From the NCBI RefSeq assembly GCF_004614185.1, contig NZ_SPVF01000006.1, forward strand, positions 19,091-83,090: a DNA stretch of 64,000 nucleotides. Direction: 5' to 3'. Position numbers and translations under genes: made by a program. Source of the DNA: Zemynaea arenosa (GTDB lineage: Bacteria > Pseudomonadota > Gammaproteobacteria > Burkholderiales > Burkholderiaceae_D). This document shows positions 1-9,469 of the stretch, in pieces; the first letter of the stretch is position 1; each line of letters opens with the position of its first letter. Under the pieces are notes generated by a model that ran no database searches, had not been told where the DNA came from, and was given only the letters and a program-made list of their open reading frames with translations.

Positions 1-2
1 GG

Positions 3-2813
3 TCATGGCGGCAATTCTGCCATGCCTTGCAATATCTGGCCGCCACCAAACGAGCCCTGGGCCGCCACCGTGCCACCGAGGCGCACGCGGATCGCGCAGT
101 ACTTGAATTCAGGGATCTTCCCGAACGGATCCAGCGCGGGGTTGGTCAGCTTGTTGATGGCCGCCTCGTAATAGCAGAACGGGACGAAGATGGCGCCGCG
201 CGGCGAGCTGTCGTCCGCCCGCGCATACAGGGCCACGCGCCCGCGCCGCGATTCGATGGTGACCACGTCGCCGGGCTGGCCGCCCAGGGCGGCGAGGTCC
301 AGCGGGTGCACCAGGGCGACCGGATCCGGTTCCAGCGCGTCCAGCACCACGGTGCGGCGGGTCATGCTGCCGGTGTGCCAGTGCTCCAGTTGGCGGCCCG
401 TGATCAGCACCAGCGGATACTCGTCGTCCGGCCGCTCGTCGGCCGGGATGATGTCCGCCGGGACGAAGCGTGCGCGCCCGCCCTGCAGCGGGAACTGCTC
501 GGTAAACACGATCGGTTCCCCGGCCGCGCCCTCCTCCGTGCACGGATAGGTCACGCTGCTCTCGCGCTCAAGCCGGTCCCACGTGATACCGGCGATGCTG
601 GGCATGGTGCCGCGCATCTCGTCGAACACCTCGGCCGGGTGGCCGTAGTTCCAGGCCAGCCCCAGGCGGCGCGCAAGCTGCTGGATGATCCACAGGTCCT
701 GGCGCGCGTCGCCGGGCGGAGCCAAAGCCTGGCGGCCCAGCTGCACCATGCGGTCCGTGTTGGTGAAGGTGCCCGTCTTTTCCGGGAACGCGCTGGCGGG
801 CAGGATCACGTCCGCCAAATAGGCCGTCTCGGTCAGGAAGATGTCCTGCACCACCAGATGGTCCAGCGCGGCCAGCGCATCGCGGGCGTGGTTCGCATCC
901 GGGTCCGACATCGCCGGATTCTCGCCCATGATGTACATGCCCTTGACCGAACCGGCAAGGATGGCGTCCATCACCTCGACCACCGTGAGCCCGGGCTGGT
1001 CGTCCAGCGTGGCCGGATCCACGTTCCAGGCCTGCGCAAACTTGTCTCGTACCCCCGGCGTGTTCACGCGCTGGTAGTCCGGGTACATCATCGGGATCAA
1101 GCCCGCGTCCGACGCGCCCTGCACGTTGTTCTGGCCCCGCAGCGGATGCAGGCCTGTGCCGGGGCGGCCGATCTGTCCCGTCATCAGGGCCAGCGCGATC
1201 AGGCAGCGTGCGTTGTCCGTACCGTGCACGTGCTGCGAGATGCCCATGCCCCACAGGATCATGGAGGCTTTCGAGGTCGCATACAGGCGGGCGACGTAGC
1301 GGATGGTGTCGGCGTCGATGCCACAGATGGGCGCCATCTGTTCCGGGCTGTAATCGGCGACGTTGCGTTCCAGCTCGTCGTAGCCGATCGTGCGGCTCTC
1401 GATGAAGGCGCGGTCCACCAACCCTTCGGTGACGATGGTGTGCATCATCGCGTTCAGCAGCGCCACGTCGGTGTCCGGCTTGAACTGCAGGTAGCGGTGC
1501 GCGTGAGGCGCGAGGTCCGAACGGCGCGGATCGCACACGACCAGCTTCGTGCCTGCGGCGGCTGCGTTTTTCATCCAGGTCGCGGCCACCGGGTGGTTGA
1601 CGGTGGGGTTGGCGCCGATGACGATCACCACCTCGGCGCGGGTCACGTCCATCACCGGGTTCGAGACGGCACCCGAACCGATCCCCTCCAGCAGCGCGGC
1701 CACGGACGAGGCATGGCACAGGCGCGTGCAGTGGTCGACGTTGTTGCTGCCGAAGCCCGTGCGTACCAGTTTCTGGAACAGGTAGGCTTCCTCGTTGCTG
1801 CATTTGGCCGAGCCGAAACCGGCCAGCGACCTGCGGCCGTGCGTATCGCGAATGCGCGCCAGGCCCAGGCCGGCGGCGTCCAGCGCTTCGTCCCACGTCG
1901 CTTCGCGGAACACGTCGTACACGCGTTCCGGGTCCATGGTGAAGTCGCCTCGCTTGGCCGGCGCGTCGGCGCGGCGGATCAGCGGCTTGGTGAGGCGGTG
2001 CGGGTGGTGCGCGTAGTCGAAGCCGTAGCGGCCCTTCACGCACAGGCGGCCGTGGTTGGCCGGACCATCGCGGCCCTCGACATAGAGGATGCGGTTGTCC
2101 TTGATGTTGTAGGTCAGCTGGCAGCCCACGCCACAGTAGGGGCAGACCGAATCGACCTGCTTGTCCGGCACCGTGAGCGCGGCGTCGCGCGCGGGTGCCA
2201 GTGCCCCGGTCGGGCAGGCCTGCACGCATTCGCCGCAGGCCACGCAGGTAGAGGCGCCCATCGGGTCGTCCATGTCGAACACGATCTGCTCGCCCGCGCC
2301 GCGGTAGGCCAGGCCGATCACGCCATTCATCTGCTCGTCGCGGCAGGCGCGCACGCAGCGGGTGCACTGGATGCAGGCGTCCAGGTTGACGGCGATGGCG
2401 GCGTGCGAGAGGTCGGCCTTGGGCTGCGGGCGCGAGTCGAAGCGCGGCTTGCCCATGCCGAGTTTCGCAGCCCATTCGTCCACCTCGTTGTGCAGGGTGT
2501 GCTCCTGCTCGGGCATGTCGGAGAGCAGCAGCTCCAGCACCATGCTCTGGGCGGCGAGAGCGCGCGGGCTGTCGCTGTGTACCTTCATGCCCTGCGCGGG
2601 CGCGCGGCAGCAGGAGGGCGCGAGCACCCGCTCGCCGTCGATCTCCACCATGCACGCGCGGCAGTTCCCAACTGCCTCCATGCCGGGCTTGTAGCACAGG
2701 CGCGGGATAGCGACGCCTTCACGGTCCGCGACTTCGAGCAGGCTTTCGCCCGGCTGCGCGGTGACGCTGCGGCCATTCAGTTCAAAGGTCACGCAGTTCG
2801 TCACGGTGGTCAT
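3..2813 (-). CDS. fdsA: NAD-dependent formate dehydrogenase, catalytic alpha subunit
   Basis: Cytoplasmic molybdenum or tungsten bis-MGD enzyme oxidising formate to CO2. The 936-residue product has an N-terminal 2Fe-2S domain (C40, C51, C54, C68/69), two ferredoxin-type 4Fe-4S clusters (C147-C157 and C190-C200), the MGD-domain 4Fe-4S cluster (C224, C227, C231, C258), and the active-site pair Cys366-His367 in NVDHCTRLCHASS. The start MTTVTNC is chosen because its ATG overlaps the upstream stop (ATGA) and the 2Fe-2S fold begins there; the open frame extends further upstream but looks like shadow coding. Odd: the His-ligated cluster motif (HxxxCxxC...C) expected near residues 95-115 is absent. 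The stop lies at bases 3-5, so the gene is complete. Accessory genes such as fdhD would lie outside the window. Confidence 0.93.
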   Translation of the reverse strand: MTTVTNCVTFELNGRSVTAQPGESLLEVADREGVAIPRLCYKPGMEAVGNCRACMVEIDGERVLAPSCCRAPAQGMKVHSDSPRALAAQSMVLELLLSDMPEQEHTLHNEVDEWAAKLGMGKPRFDSRPQPKADLSHAAIAVNLDACIQCTRCVRACRDEQMNGVIGLAYRGAGEQIVFDMDDPMGASTCVACGECVQACPTGALAPARDAALTVPDKQVDSVCPYCGVGCQLTYNIKDNRILYVEGRDGPANHGRLCVKGRYGFDYAHHPHRLTKPLIRRADAPAKRGDFTMDPERVYDVFREATWDEALDAAGLGLARIRDTHGRRSLAGFGSAKCSNEEAYLFQKLVRTGFGSNNVDHCTRLCHASSVAALLEGIGSGAVSNPVMDVTRAEVVIVIGANPTVNHPVAATWMKNAAAAGTKLVVCDPRRSDLAPHAHRYLQFKPDTDVALLNAMMHTIVTEGLVDRAFIESRTIGYDELERNVADYSPEQMAPICGIDADTIRYVARLYATSKASMILWGMGISQHVHGTDNARCLIALALMTGQIGRPGTGLHPLRGQNNVQGASDAGLIPMMYPDYQRVNTPGVRDKFAQAWNVDPATLDDQPGLTVVEVMDAILAGSVKGMYIMGENPAMSDPDANHARDALAALDHLVVQDIFLTETAYLADVILPASAFPEKTGTFTNTDRMVQLGRQALAPPGDARQDLWIIQQLARRLGLAWNYGHPAEVFDEMRGTMPSIAGITWDRLERESSVTYPCTEEGAAGEPIVFTEQFPLQGGRARFVPADIIPADERPDDEYPLVLITGRQLEHWHTGSMTRRTVVLDALEPDPVALVHPLDLAALGGQPGDVVTIESRRGRVALYARADDSSPRGAIFVPFCYYEAAINKLTNPALDPFGKIPEFKYCAIRVRLGGTVAAQGSFGGGQILQGMAELPP

Positions 2814-4501
2814 GCCAGCTCCTGCGGAAAGTAGCGGATCACGCAGTCGACCGGATTCGGCGCCGCCTGCCCCAGGCCACAAATGGACGCATCGCGCATC
2901 ACCTGCGACAGCTCGCCCAGCAGCGCCGTGTTCCAGCGTGGCTGCTCGATCAGCGCCAGCGCCTTGGCGGTGCCCACGCGGCATGGCGTGCACTGGCCAC
3001 ACGATTCGTCGCGGAAGAAGCGCATCATGCTGCGCGCGGCGTCGACGGCGCGGTCCTGGTCCGACAGCACGATCACGGCAGCGGAGCCGATGAAGCAGCC
3101 GTAGGGCTGCAACGTGTCGAAGTCCAGGGGTACGTCCCCTAGAGATGCAGGCAGGATGCCGCCTGAGGCGCCGCCCGGCAGGTAGGCATAGAACGTGTGC
3201 CCGTCCTGCATGCCGCCGCAATACATGTCGATCAGCTGGCGCACCGTGATCCCGGCAGGCGCGTACTTGACACCTGGGTCACGCACGCGACCAGATACCG
3301 AGAACGAGCGCATGCCCTGGCGGCCATTGAGGCCGTGCTGGGTGAACCATTCCGGGCCGTGAGTCAGGATGTCGCGCACCCAGTGCAGGGTTTCGAAGTT
3401 GTGCTCCAGCGTGGGGCGCCCGAACAAACCCACTTGTGCCACGTACGGTGGCCGCAGCCGCGGCATGCCGCGCTTGCCCTCGATGGATTCGATCATCGCG
3501 GACTCCTCGCCGCAGATGTAGGCGCCTGCGCCGCGGCGCAGGTGGATGGCAGGAAGGCCCGCTACCGGGGGCGCCTTGGCCAGCAGGGCCAGCTCGCGTT
3601 CGAGGATGGCGCGGCAGCCGTGGTATTCGTCGCGCAGGTAGATATAGATGGCATCGATGCCGACCGCCCAGGCGGCGACCAGCGCCCCCTCCAGGAAGCG
3701 GTGCGGGTCGCGTTCCAGGTAGGTGCGGTCCTTGAATGTGCCGGGTTCGCCCTCGTCGATGTTCACGGCCATCAGGCGCGGGCCGGCTTCGGCGCGCACC
3801 AGGCGCCATTTCCGCCCTGCGGGGAAACCGGCGCCGCCGAGGCCACGCAAGCCGGAATCTTCCATCGTGCGGATTACATCATCGGCGCTATGCTCACCCG
3901 CGAGGCAAGCGCGCAGCAAGGCGTAGCCGCCGTCGCGCAGATACTCTTCCAGACCTGTGTATGGGTGTGGTTCATGCTTCGTTTGCCCCGACAGCACGTC
4001 GGCCAGCACGCTCTCTGACGTGGCTTGCGCAACCGGATGCTGGCCGACCACCACGGCGGGGGCCTGTTCGCAGCGGCCGACGCAGGGAGCTTCCAGCACG
4101 CGCACGTCCGTGCCGAGGATGCCCGGCAGCTTGTCCAGCAGCGCCCTGGCGCCGGCCAGCTCGCACGACAGGCCGCCGCACACGCGAACCGTCAAACCAG
4201 GGGGCGCGTCCTCGCCCTCTTTCACGATGTCGAAGTGGTGATAGAAGCTCGCGACCTCGTAGACCTCGGCCTGCGGGACGTTCATCTCGGAGGCCAGCGC
4301 CGCCAGGTGCTCGGCGCGCAGGCACTTGAAGCTGTCCTGCAGCGCGTGCAGGTGCTCGATCAGCAGGTCGCGGCGGCGCGGCGCGTGGCCCAGCACGGTG
4401 CGCACCTCGTCCAGGGCGGCAGGGTCGACCCGGCGCCCACGCGGTGCCTGGCGCTTGCGCTGGCGTGTGCCATCGACGGCAATCGGAATCACTGTATTCA
4501 T
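2810..4501 (-). CDS. Formate dehydrogenase diaphorase subunit, NuoE-NuoF fusion
   Basis: Passes electrons from the formate dehydrogenase alpha subunit to NAD+. The 563-residue product joins two subunits that are separate (FdsG and FdsB) in many bacteria. Residues 25-165 are NuoE/24-kDa-like with a 2Fe-2S set C108, C113, C140, C144. Residues 180-563 are NuoF/51-kDa-like with the nucleotide-binding loop GLGGAGFPAGRKW (about 220-232), the motif RGAGAYICGEES (about 323) and a C-terminal 4Fe-4S motif SCGQCTPC plus a later Cys. Start MNTVIPIAVDG is preferred over an upstream in-frame ATG that would add low-complexity shadow sequence. The gene overlaps the alpha subunit by 4 bases, so the two should be translationally coupled. 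A fused beta subunit is also known for the FDH1 type of methylotrophs. Confidence 0.92.
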   Translation of the reverse strand: MNTVIPIAVDGTRQRKRQAPRGRRVDPAALDEVRTVLGHAPRRRDLLIEHLHALQDSFKCLRAEHLAALASEMNVPQAEVYEVASFYHHFDIVKEGEDAPPGLTVRVCGGLSCELAGARALLDKLPGILGTDVRVLEAPCVGRCEQAPAVVVGQHPVAQATSESVLADVLSGQTKHEPHPYTGLEEYLRDGGYALLRACLAGEHSADDVIRTMEDSGLRGLGGAGFPAGRKWRLVRAEAGPRLMAVNIDEGEPGTFKDRTYLERDPHRFLEGALVAAWAVGIDAIYIYLRDEYHGCRAILERELALLAKAPPVAGLPAIHLRRGAGAYICGEESAMIESIEGKRGMPRLRPPYVAQVGLFGRPTLEHNFETLHWVRDILTHGPEWFTQHGLNGRQGMRSFSVSGRVRDPGVKYAPAGITVRQLIDMYCGGMQDGHTFYAYLPGGASGGILPASLGDVPLDFDTLQPYGCFIGSAAVIVLSDQDRAVDAARSMMRFFRDESCGQCTPCRVGTAKALALIEQPRWNTALLGELSQVMRDASICGLGQAAPNPVDCVIRYFPQELA

Positions 4502-4545
4502 GAGGTGCGGACGCAAAGACGTCGGGCGGCTGGGCCGGTATGGCC

Positions 4546-4574
4546 AGTATAAGTCTCCCACCGGCCGGGGAAAA
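4546..4574 (-). promoter_or_regulatory. Possible sigma70 promoter of the formate dehydrogenase operon
   Basis: On the minus strand a TATACT -10 box (4551-4546) follows TTTTCC (4574-4569) after 17 bases. The -10 matches consensus at 5 of 6 positions, the -35 only at 3. It lies in the 79-base gap after waaF and would give a leader of about 40 bases. Confidence 0.35.
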
Positions 4575-4580
4575 GCAAAG

Positions 4581-5612
4581 TCAGCGCCGGTCCAGCATCG
4601 GGACCAGCGCATCCCACGCGGCGCCGGGTTCCAGCTTTTCCATGCAGTTGTGGTGGCCCAGCGGGCAAATGCGCTGGCGGCAGGGCGAACAGTCGAGCCG
4701 CAGCGAGAGCGAACGGGCGACGTCGGAGAATGGTGGCGCGTGGTCCGGGTCCGTGGGGCCGTACAGCGCGATCACGGGGCGGTTGAGCGCCGAGGCGACG
4801 TGCAACAGGCCGGAGTCATTGGCTACCACGGCATCCGCGTGGGCGATCAGGGCGATGGCTTCGTCCAGGCGCGTGGCGCCTGCGAGGTTGAGCATGCGCT
4901 CCGTCCCCGTGATCTGCAGGATCTCGTCGCAGGCCTCGCGGTCCTTCGGGGAGCCGAGCATGCCGACCACCGCGTGCGGGTCGCGTTCGCGGACCATGCG
5001 TGCGAGTTCGGCGAAGTGACGCGCGGGCCAGCGCTTGGCAGGGCCGAATTCGGCGCCGGGCGCAAACAGCACCAGCCGGGCATCGCTGCGCACGCCCGCC
5101 TTGGCGCAAGCGGCACGTTGCGCTTCCTCATCCACGTGCAGGCGGGGGCGCGGCGCGACGGCCAGGGGTGCGCGCGGATCGTTGGCGAGGGCCGCGTAGA
5201 ACGGCACCATGGGGCGCGGCGGCTCATCGTCGCGATGGATCACGTTGAGAAGGCCGTAGCGCATCTCGCCCTTGTAGCCCACGCGTTTCGGAATCCCGGC
5301 CAGCCAGGGGATCAACGCGTACTTGATGGTGTTGGGGAGCACGTAGGCATCCGCATAGCCGCGGGCGCGCAACTGGCGGGCGTAGCGCCAGCGTTCCTTG
5401 AGCTGCAGCGGGCCATGGCGGAACGGCGTCTCCAGCACCTCGGCCACATCCTCCACCGCACGCCACACTGGTGCGCAGGAGGGTGGTGCCAGCACATCGA
5501 TGGGGCGCTCGGGGTGGGCCTGCTTGAGGCGCTGCAGCAGCGGCTGGGCCATCACCGCATCGCCGATCCAGTTGGGGGAGATGACCAGCGTGCGCTTCAC
5601 CTGCGAGGTCAC
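4581..5612 (-). CDS. waaF: ADP-heptose:LPS heptosyltransferase II
   Basis: GT9 enzyme adding the second heptose to the inner core of LPS at the cytoplasmic face of the inner membrane. The 343-residue protein has the usual family length. It starts with ISPNWIGDAVMAQPLLQRL, the acceptor-side signature of WaaF, and contains the ADP-heptose-site region NDSGLLHVASALNRPVIALYG followed by a Cys-rich tail (CSPCRQRICPLGHHNC). It overlaps msbA by 4 bases as the last gene of a three-gene operon (O-antigen ligase-like protein, msbA, waaF), which fits a role in core LPS assembly and export. Confidence 0.95.
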   Translation of the reverse strand: MTSQVKRTLVISPNWIGDAVMAQPLLQRLKQAHPERPIDVLAPPSCAPVWRAVEDVAEVLETPFRHGPLQLKERWRYARQLRARGYADAYVLPNTIKYALIPWLAGIPKRVGYKGEMRYGLLNVIHRDDEPPRPMVPFYAALANDPRAPLAVAPRPRLHVDEEAQRAACAKAGVRSDARLVLFAPGAEFGPAKRWPARHFAELARMVRERDPHAVVGMLGSPKDREACDEILQITGTERMLNLAGATRLDEAIALIAHADAVVANDSGLLHVASALNRPVIALYGPTDPDHAPPFSDVARSLSLRLDCSPCRQRICPLGHHNCMEKLEPGAAWDALVPMLDRR

Positions 5613-7333
5613 GCCGCATCCTCGCTGAACTGCAGGCGATACAGCTTGGCGTACATGCCGCCGCGCGCCAGCAGCTCGTCATGGGTGCCGGTCTCGATGA
5701 TGCGTCCCTGGTCCAGCACCGCGATACTGTCGGCGCGCTCGATGGTCGAAAGGCGGTGGGCGATGACGATGGTGGTGCGGCCGGCCATCAGGGTGTCCAG
5801 CGCCGCCTGTACGGCGCGCTCGGACTCGTTGTCCAGCGCGGACGTGGCTTCGTCCAGGATCAGGATCGGCGCATCCTTGTAGATGGCACGGGCGATGGCG
5901 ACGCGCTGGCGCTGACCGCCGGACAGGCGCATGCCGTTTTCGCCGATGCTGGTATTCACGCCGTCCGGCAGGTTGGCCACCACGTCGGCCAGATGCGCGG
6001 CCTGGATCGCGGCTTGCAGGCGGGCTGCGTCGATCTTCTCCACGCCGTAAGCGATGTTGGCGGCCAGCGTGTCGTCGAACAGCACCACGTTCTGGCTCAC
6101 CATCGCCAGCTGGGCGCGCAGGCTGGCCAGCTTGATGTCCTCGTACGGCACGCCATCCAGGAGCAACCGGCCCTCGGTCGGCTTGTAGAAGCGTGTGACC
6201 AGATTGACGAAGGTGGACTTGCCACCGCCGGAGGCGCCCACCAGCGCGACGGTCTTCCCGGCCGGGACGTCCAGCGTGACGTGGTTGAGCGCGAGACGTT
6301 CCTCGTCGCCGTAATGGAAGCTCACGTCCTCGAAGCGCACATGGCCCGCCGGCTTGTCCAGCGTGACGTGGCCGGGGTCCGGCTCGGCGGGCGCGTCGAT
6401 CGTGTCGAATACCGTTTCGGCAGCGGACAGCCCGCGCTGGATCGGCCCATTCACCTCGACCAGGGACTTGAGCGGCTGCAGCAGCATCAGCATCATGGCG
6501 ATGAAGTTGGAGAACTCGCCGGACGTCATCCCGGACTGCAGGGCCAGGACGATTACTACCGATACCGCGCCGGCGGTGGCGATCTGCGTGATCGGCACCG
6601 TGGCCGCAAAGGCCACCGTCATGCGCTGCGAGAAGCCGCGCAGGGCGTCGCTACGCTGTTCGAAGCGGCGCAGTTCATAGTCCTGGCCATTGAAGACGCG
6701 GATCACCTGGTGGCCACGCGCGGCTTCATCCACCACCTGGGTCATCTCGGCGGTGACGCGCTGGTTGTCGCGGTTCAGGCGGCGCAGGCGGCCAGTGGTG
6801 GTGCGCACCACCAGCGCGGTGACGGGTACGATCACCAGCGCCACCAGCGTGAGGCGCCAGTTGGTCAGCAGGAGGCCGATCATCAGCCCGGCGACGGTCA
6901 TCGCATCGCGCACCACGGCCAGGAACACGGAGTTGATCATGTCCACCACCTGGCGCACGTCGCCGATGACGGTGTTGATCAGCTTTCCCGATGACTCCTT
7001 GTGGAAGTGGGACACCGGCAAGCGCAGCAGCCGGTGGAAGGCCAGGCGGCGGATGTCGTTGAGGACCCGGCTCATGACCCAGTTATTCAGATAGGCGGTA
7101 GCGAAGGTCGACACGCCGCGCAGCAGGAAGATCCCGAGCAGGATCGCGGGCACGAGCCACAGGCTGAATGGCACGCGCGCATTGAACGCGCGGTCGATCA
7201 GCAGCTCGAGGGACTTGGTCAGCATGGGCTGGGTGGCCGCGGTGACGGCCATCGCCACCAGCGACAGCGCAGCACGCCCCTTGTACGGTTTGACGATGCC
7301 AAGCAGCCGCTTGACGATCACACTATTTTCCAT
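5609..7333 (-). CDS. msbA: Lipid A/core LPS flippase, ABC exporter MsbA
   Basis: Inner-membrane homodimeric ABC exporter that flips lipid A-core to the periplasmic face. The 574-residue protein has a six-helix type I exporter domain (about 1-310) and an ATPase domain with Walker A GASGGGKST, signature [14 protein letters not shown] and Walker B ILILDEATSALD. The start MENSVIV overlaps the end of the O-antigen ligase-like gene by 11 bases and the stop overlaps waaF by 4, indicating a tightly coupled LPS operon. A generic lipid exporter is the alternative, but neighbours and length favour MsbA. Confidence 0.94.
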   Translation of the reverse strand: MENSVIVKRLLGIVKPYKGRAALSLVAMAVTAATQPMLTKSLELLIDRAFNARVPFSLWLVPAILLGIFLLRGVSTFATAYLNNWVMSRVLNDIRRLAFHRLLRLPVSHFHKESSGKLINTVIGDVRQVVDMINSVFLAVVRDAMTVAGLMIGLLLTNWRLTLVALVIVPVTALVVRTTTGRLRRLNRDNQRVTAEMTQVVDEAARGHQVIRVFNGQDYELRRFEQRSDALRGFSQRMTVAFAATVPITQIATAGAVSVVIVLALQSGMTSGEFSNFIAMMLMLLQPLKSLVEVNGPIQRGLSAAETVFDTIDAPAEPDPGHVTLDKPAGHVRFEDVSFHYGDEERLALNHVTLDVPAGKTVALVGASGGGKSTFVNLVTRFYKPTEGRLLLDGVPYEDIKLASLRAQLAMVSQNVVLFDDTLAANIAYGVEKIDAARLQAAIQAAHLADVVANLPDGVNTSIGENGMRLSGGQRQRVAIARAIYKDAPILILDEATSALDNESERAVQAALDTLMAGRTTIVIAHRLSTIERADSIAVLDQGRIIETGTHDELLARGGMYAKLYRLQFSEDAA

Positions 7334-8573
7334 CGTTGTCTTTCGCGTTCAGGCACAGTCCCATGAGCAGGAAGACCAGCAGCGCATACAGCAGGGCTCC
7401 ACCAACCGACCAGAATATCACCTCGGTAAGGCCAAAGCAGATGTAGCTGGTGACCACCACCAGCCCGGCCAGTGCCAGCGCGACCTGTTGCCGCCCGGGC
7501 TGGGCGCTGCGGCGCAACTGGCGCCCGAAGAATACCATTGGCGCCACCAGCACGGGCAGCCAGGCCAGCAGGCCAAGCACGCCGCCCGCGACCAGCACCT
7601 GCACCGCGTCGTTCTGGAAGTGCGGCAAGTCCACGATGCCATGGTCCAGGCGGCCCTCGGCGGCCAGCGCGCGCACGCGGCGGTGGGCTGACGCGAGGTC
7701 CTGCCCTGTCCACGGGTGCTCGCCAATCAGGATCGACGCGGCCTTCCACAATTCGAGGCGGGTGCCGACATTGGTGAACTTTTGGGTGCCGTTGAAGTAG
7801 TTGCGCACATCCGCCAGGCCCTGGTCGACGCGCTCCTGCACACCCGTCTCCGGGACCGCGAAGGCGGCCAGCGCCAGCGCTCCAGCCACGCCAGCCAGTA
7901 AAATCACGACGCGGTTGCGCACCAGGCGGCTGTTGGCGAGGAAGACCACGCCCACGGCGGGCAGCGCGAGCCAGGCGCCGCGCGTGCCGGAGATGACGCA
8001 GGCGGCGATGCCCGCGATGGCACCGATGCCGAGAAGGGCTGCGTGGCGCGCGGTGCGCAGTTCGGTGGCAGCGGCAATCGCCATCAGCGCGAGCATCAGC
8101 GCCTGGTCGCCAAAGGTGATGGGGTTGAGCGGGCCGCCGGGCCGGTCGTTCAGCAGCAGGAAGCGCTCGTGGGCCACGATCGGCACCGCGATCACGAGCC
8201 CGGCCACGATGCCCCACCATAGCGCGCGGCGGCTGGGCTGCAGTACCAGCACCACCAGCAGCGCGGTGAAGGCGAAGAACATGCGCGCAGGCTTTTCGAG
8301 TTCGGACAGCGGCGTCGCAGCGCGCAGCAGGACCAGCGCGGCATTGAAGACGAACCAGACGCCGAAGCCCAGCACCACCCAGCGCACCTGCGGCCACACG
8401 CGCAGCAGTGCGGCGCGCGCGGGCTGGAACAGCACGGCGGCGGCGATCAGGAAGGTGAAGCTGCTGATACTGACCCCGTTGCGGGTGGTGAGGCACACTA
8501 GGGGCAGCAGAAAGACCAGCAGCCCGCCAATGGTCTGGGGCAGGCCGGTCTTTTCTTGCGGTTTATTGTTCAT
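7323..8573 (-). CDS. O-antigen ligase (WaaL) family membrane protein
   Basis: Polytopic membrane protein of 416 residues with about ten to twelve hydrophobic segments starting at residue 12. A large hydrophilic loop follows about residue 235 and contains an RLELWKAASILIGEHPWTG-type segment typical of the Wzy/WaaL superfamily. Members transfer or polymerise undecaprenyl-linked glycans in the periplasm. Its place as first gene of an operon with msbA and waaF favours O-antigen ligase, but ligase and Wzy polymerase cannot be separated from sequence alone. The start MNNKPQEKTG is the first good Met before the first helix. Confidence 0.85.
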   Translation of the reverse strand: MNNKPQEKTGLPQTIGGLLVFLLPLVCLTTRNGVSISSFTFLIAAAVLFQPARAALLRVWPQVRWVVLGFGVWFVFNAALVLLRAATPLSELEKPARMFFAFTALLVVLVLQPSRRALWWGIVAGLVIAVPIVAHERFLLLNDRPGGPLNPITFGDQALMLALMAIAAATELRTARHAALLGIGAIAGIAACVISGTRGAWLALPAVGVVFLANSRLVRNRVVILLAGVAGALALAAFAVPETGVQERVDQGLADVRNYFNGTQKFTNVGTRLELWKAASILIGEHPWTGQDLASAHRRVRALAAEGRLDHGIVDLPHFQNDAVQVLVAGGVLGLLAWLPVLVAPMVFFGRQLRRSAQPGRQQVALALAGLVVVTSYICFGLTEVIFWSVGGALLYALLVFLLMGLCLNAKDNDGK

Positions 8574-8634
8574 TCATGTTTTTGTGGGCTATGCTTGCCA
8601 TCTGGAGCAATACGAAGACGGCACCGAACATCAC

Positions 8635-9453
8635 ATGCAGCAAGGCCCAATCATCTCGGTCGTGGTCACGACCTACAACCGACCGGACGCTCTCGAGGCC
8701 GTGATCCGCGCGCTGTTCGCGCAGGACGACCGCCATTACGAAATCATTATCGCCGATGACGGTTCCGGTGCCAACACGAGGGAGCTGCTCGAACGGCTGC
8801 AAACAGAGGCACCGGTGCCGCTCAAGCATGTGTGGCAGCCCGACGAAGGCTTTCGCGCGGCGATGGCGCGCAACCGCGGGACGCTGGCGGCGGCCGGCGA
8901 CTACGTCATCTTCCTGGATGGGGACTGCGTGCCGCAGCGGGACTTCGTGGCCCGCCATCGCGCGCTGGCGCGCCCGGGGTACCTGGTGTCCGGCAGCCGC
9001 GTGCTGCTTTCGCCCGGGTACACGGCGCGGGTACTGGGCGAGCGGATCGACCTGCAGTCCCTGAGCGCGGGCGACAAGCTGCGCCTGCGCGCACGCGGCG
9101 ACATCAACAAGGTGCTGCAGCTGCTGGCCAAGGTGCCGGACGTGGGGCGCGAAAGCAAACGCTTTACCTGGCGCCGCATCAAGAGCTGCAACCTGGCCGT
9201 GTGGCGCCGAGATCTGATCGCGGTGAACGGCTTCGACGAGAGCTTCACCGGCTGGGGGCATGAAGACTCGGACCTGGTGGTCCGCCTGTTCAACGCAGGC
9301 GTGATGCGCAAGGATGGCGCGTTCGCCACCGAGGTCTTTCACCTGTGGCACCGCGAGGCGCAGCGGGACCAGGAGAGCAGCAACCGCAAGGTCGTCCTGC
9401 AGCGGGCCGCAGACGGCACCATCGTCGCCACGCAGGGCCTCGCGCAGCATTGA
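8635..9453 (+). CDS. Family 2 glycosyltransferase
   Basis: GT-A fold enzyme of 272 residues, probably cytoplasmic and acting in LPS core or surface-glycan synthesis. Start MQQGPIISVVVTTYNRPD is chosen because the GT2 fold begins at once; the frame is open far upstream only as a shadow of the divergent ligase-like gene. Visible motifs are ADDGSG near residue 41, the metal-binding FLDGDCVP near residue 90, and a C-terminal galactosyltransferase-like segment with FDESFTGWGHEDSDL (the WGxED motif) near residue 200. It is divergent from the LPS operon and converges on a GT9 gene, so a core-sugar role is likely. The donor sugar cannot be told. Confidence 0.9.
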   Translation: MQQGPIISVVVTTYNRPDALEAVIRALFAQDDRHYEIIIADDGSGANTRELLERLQTEAPVPLKHVWQPDEGFRAAMARNRGTLAAAGDYVIFLDGDCVPQRDFVARHRALARPGYLVSGSRVLLSPGYTARVLGERIDLQSLSAGDKLRLRARGDINKVLQLLAKVPDVGRESKRFTWRRIKSCNLAVWRRDLIAVNGFDESFTGWGHEDSDLVVRLFNAGVMRKDGAFATEVFHLWHREAQRDQESSNRKVVLQRAADGTIVATQGLAQH

Positions 9454-9469
9454 GCTGCGCGCTTCCGCG

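Noticed and set aside
27..2834. Plus-strand open frame of 935 codons opposite the formate dehydrogenase gene
   Set aside because: Arg/His/Ala-rich shadow with no motif; the minus-strand product has all expected cluster ligands.
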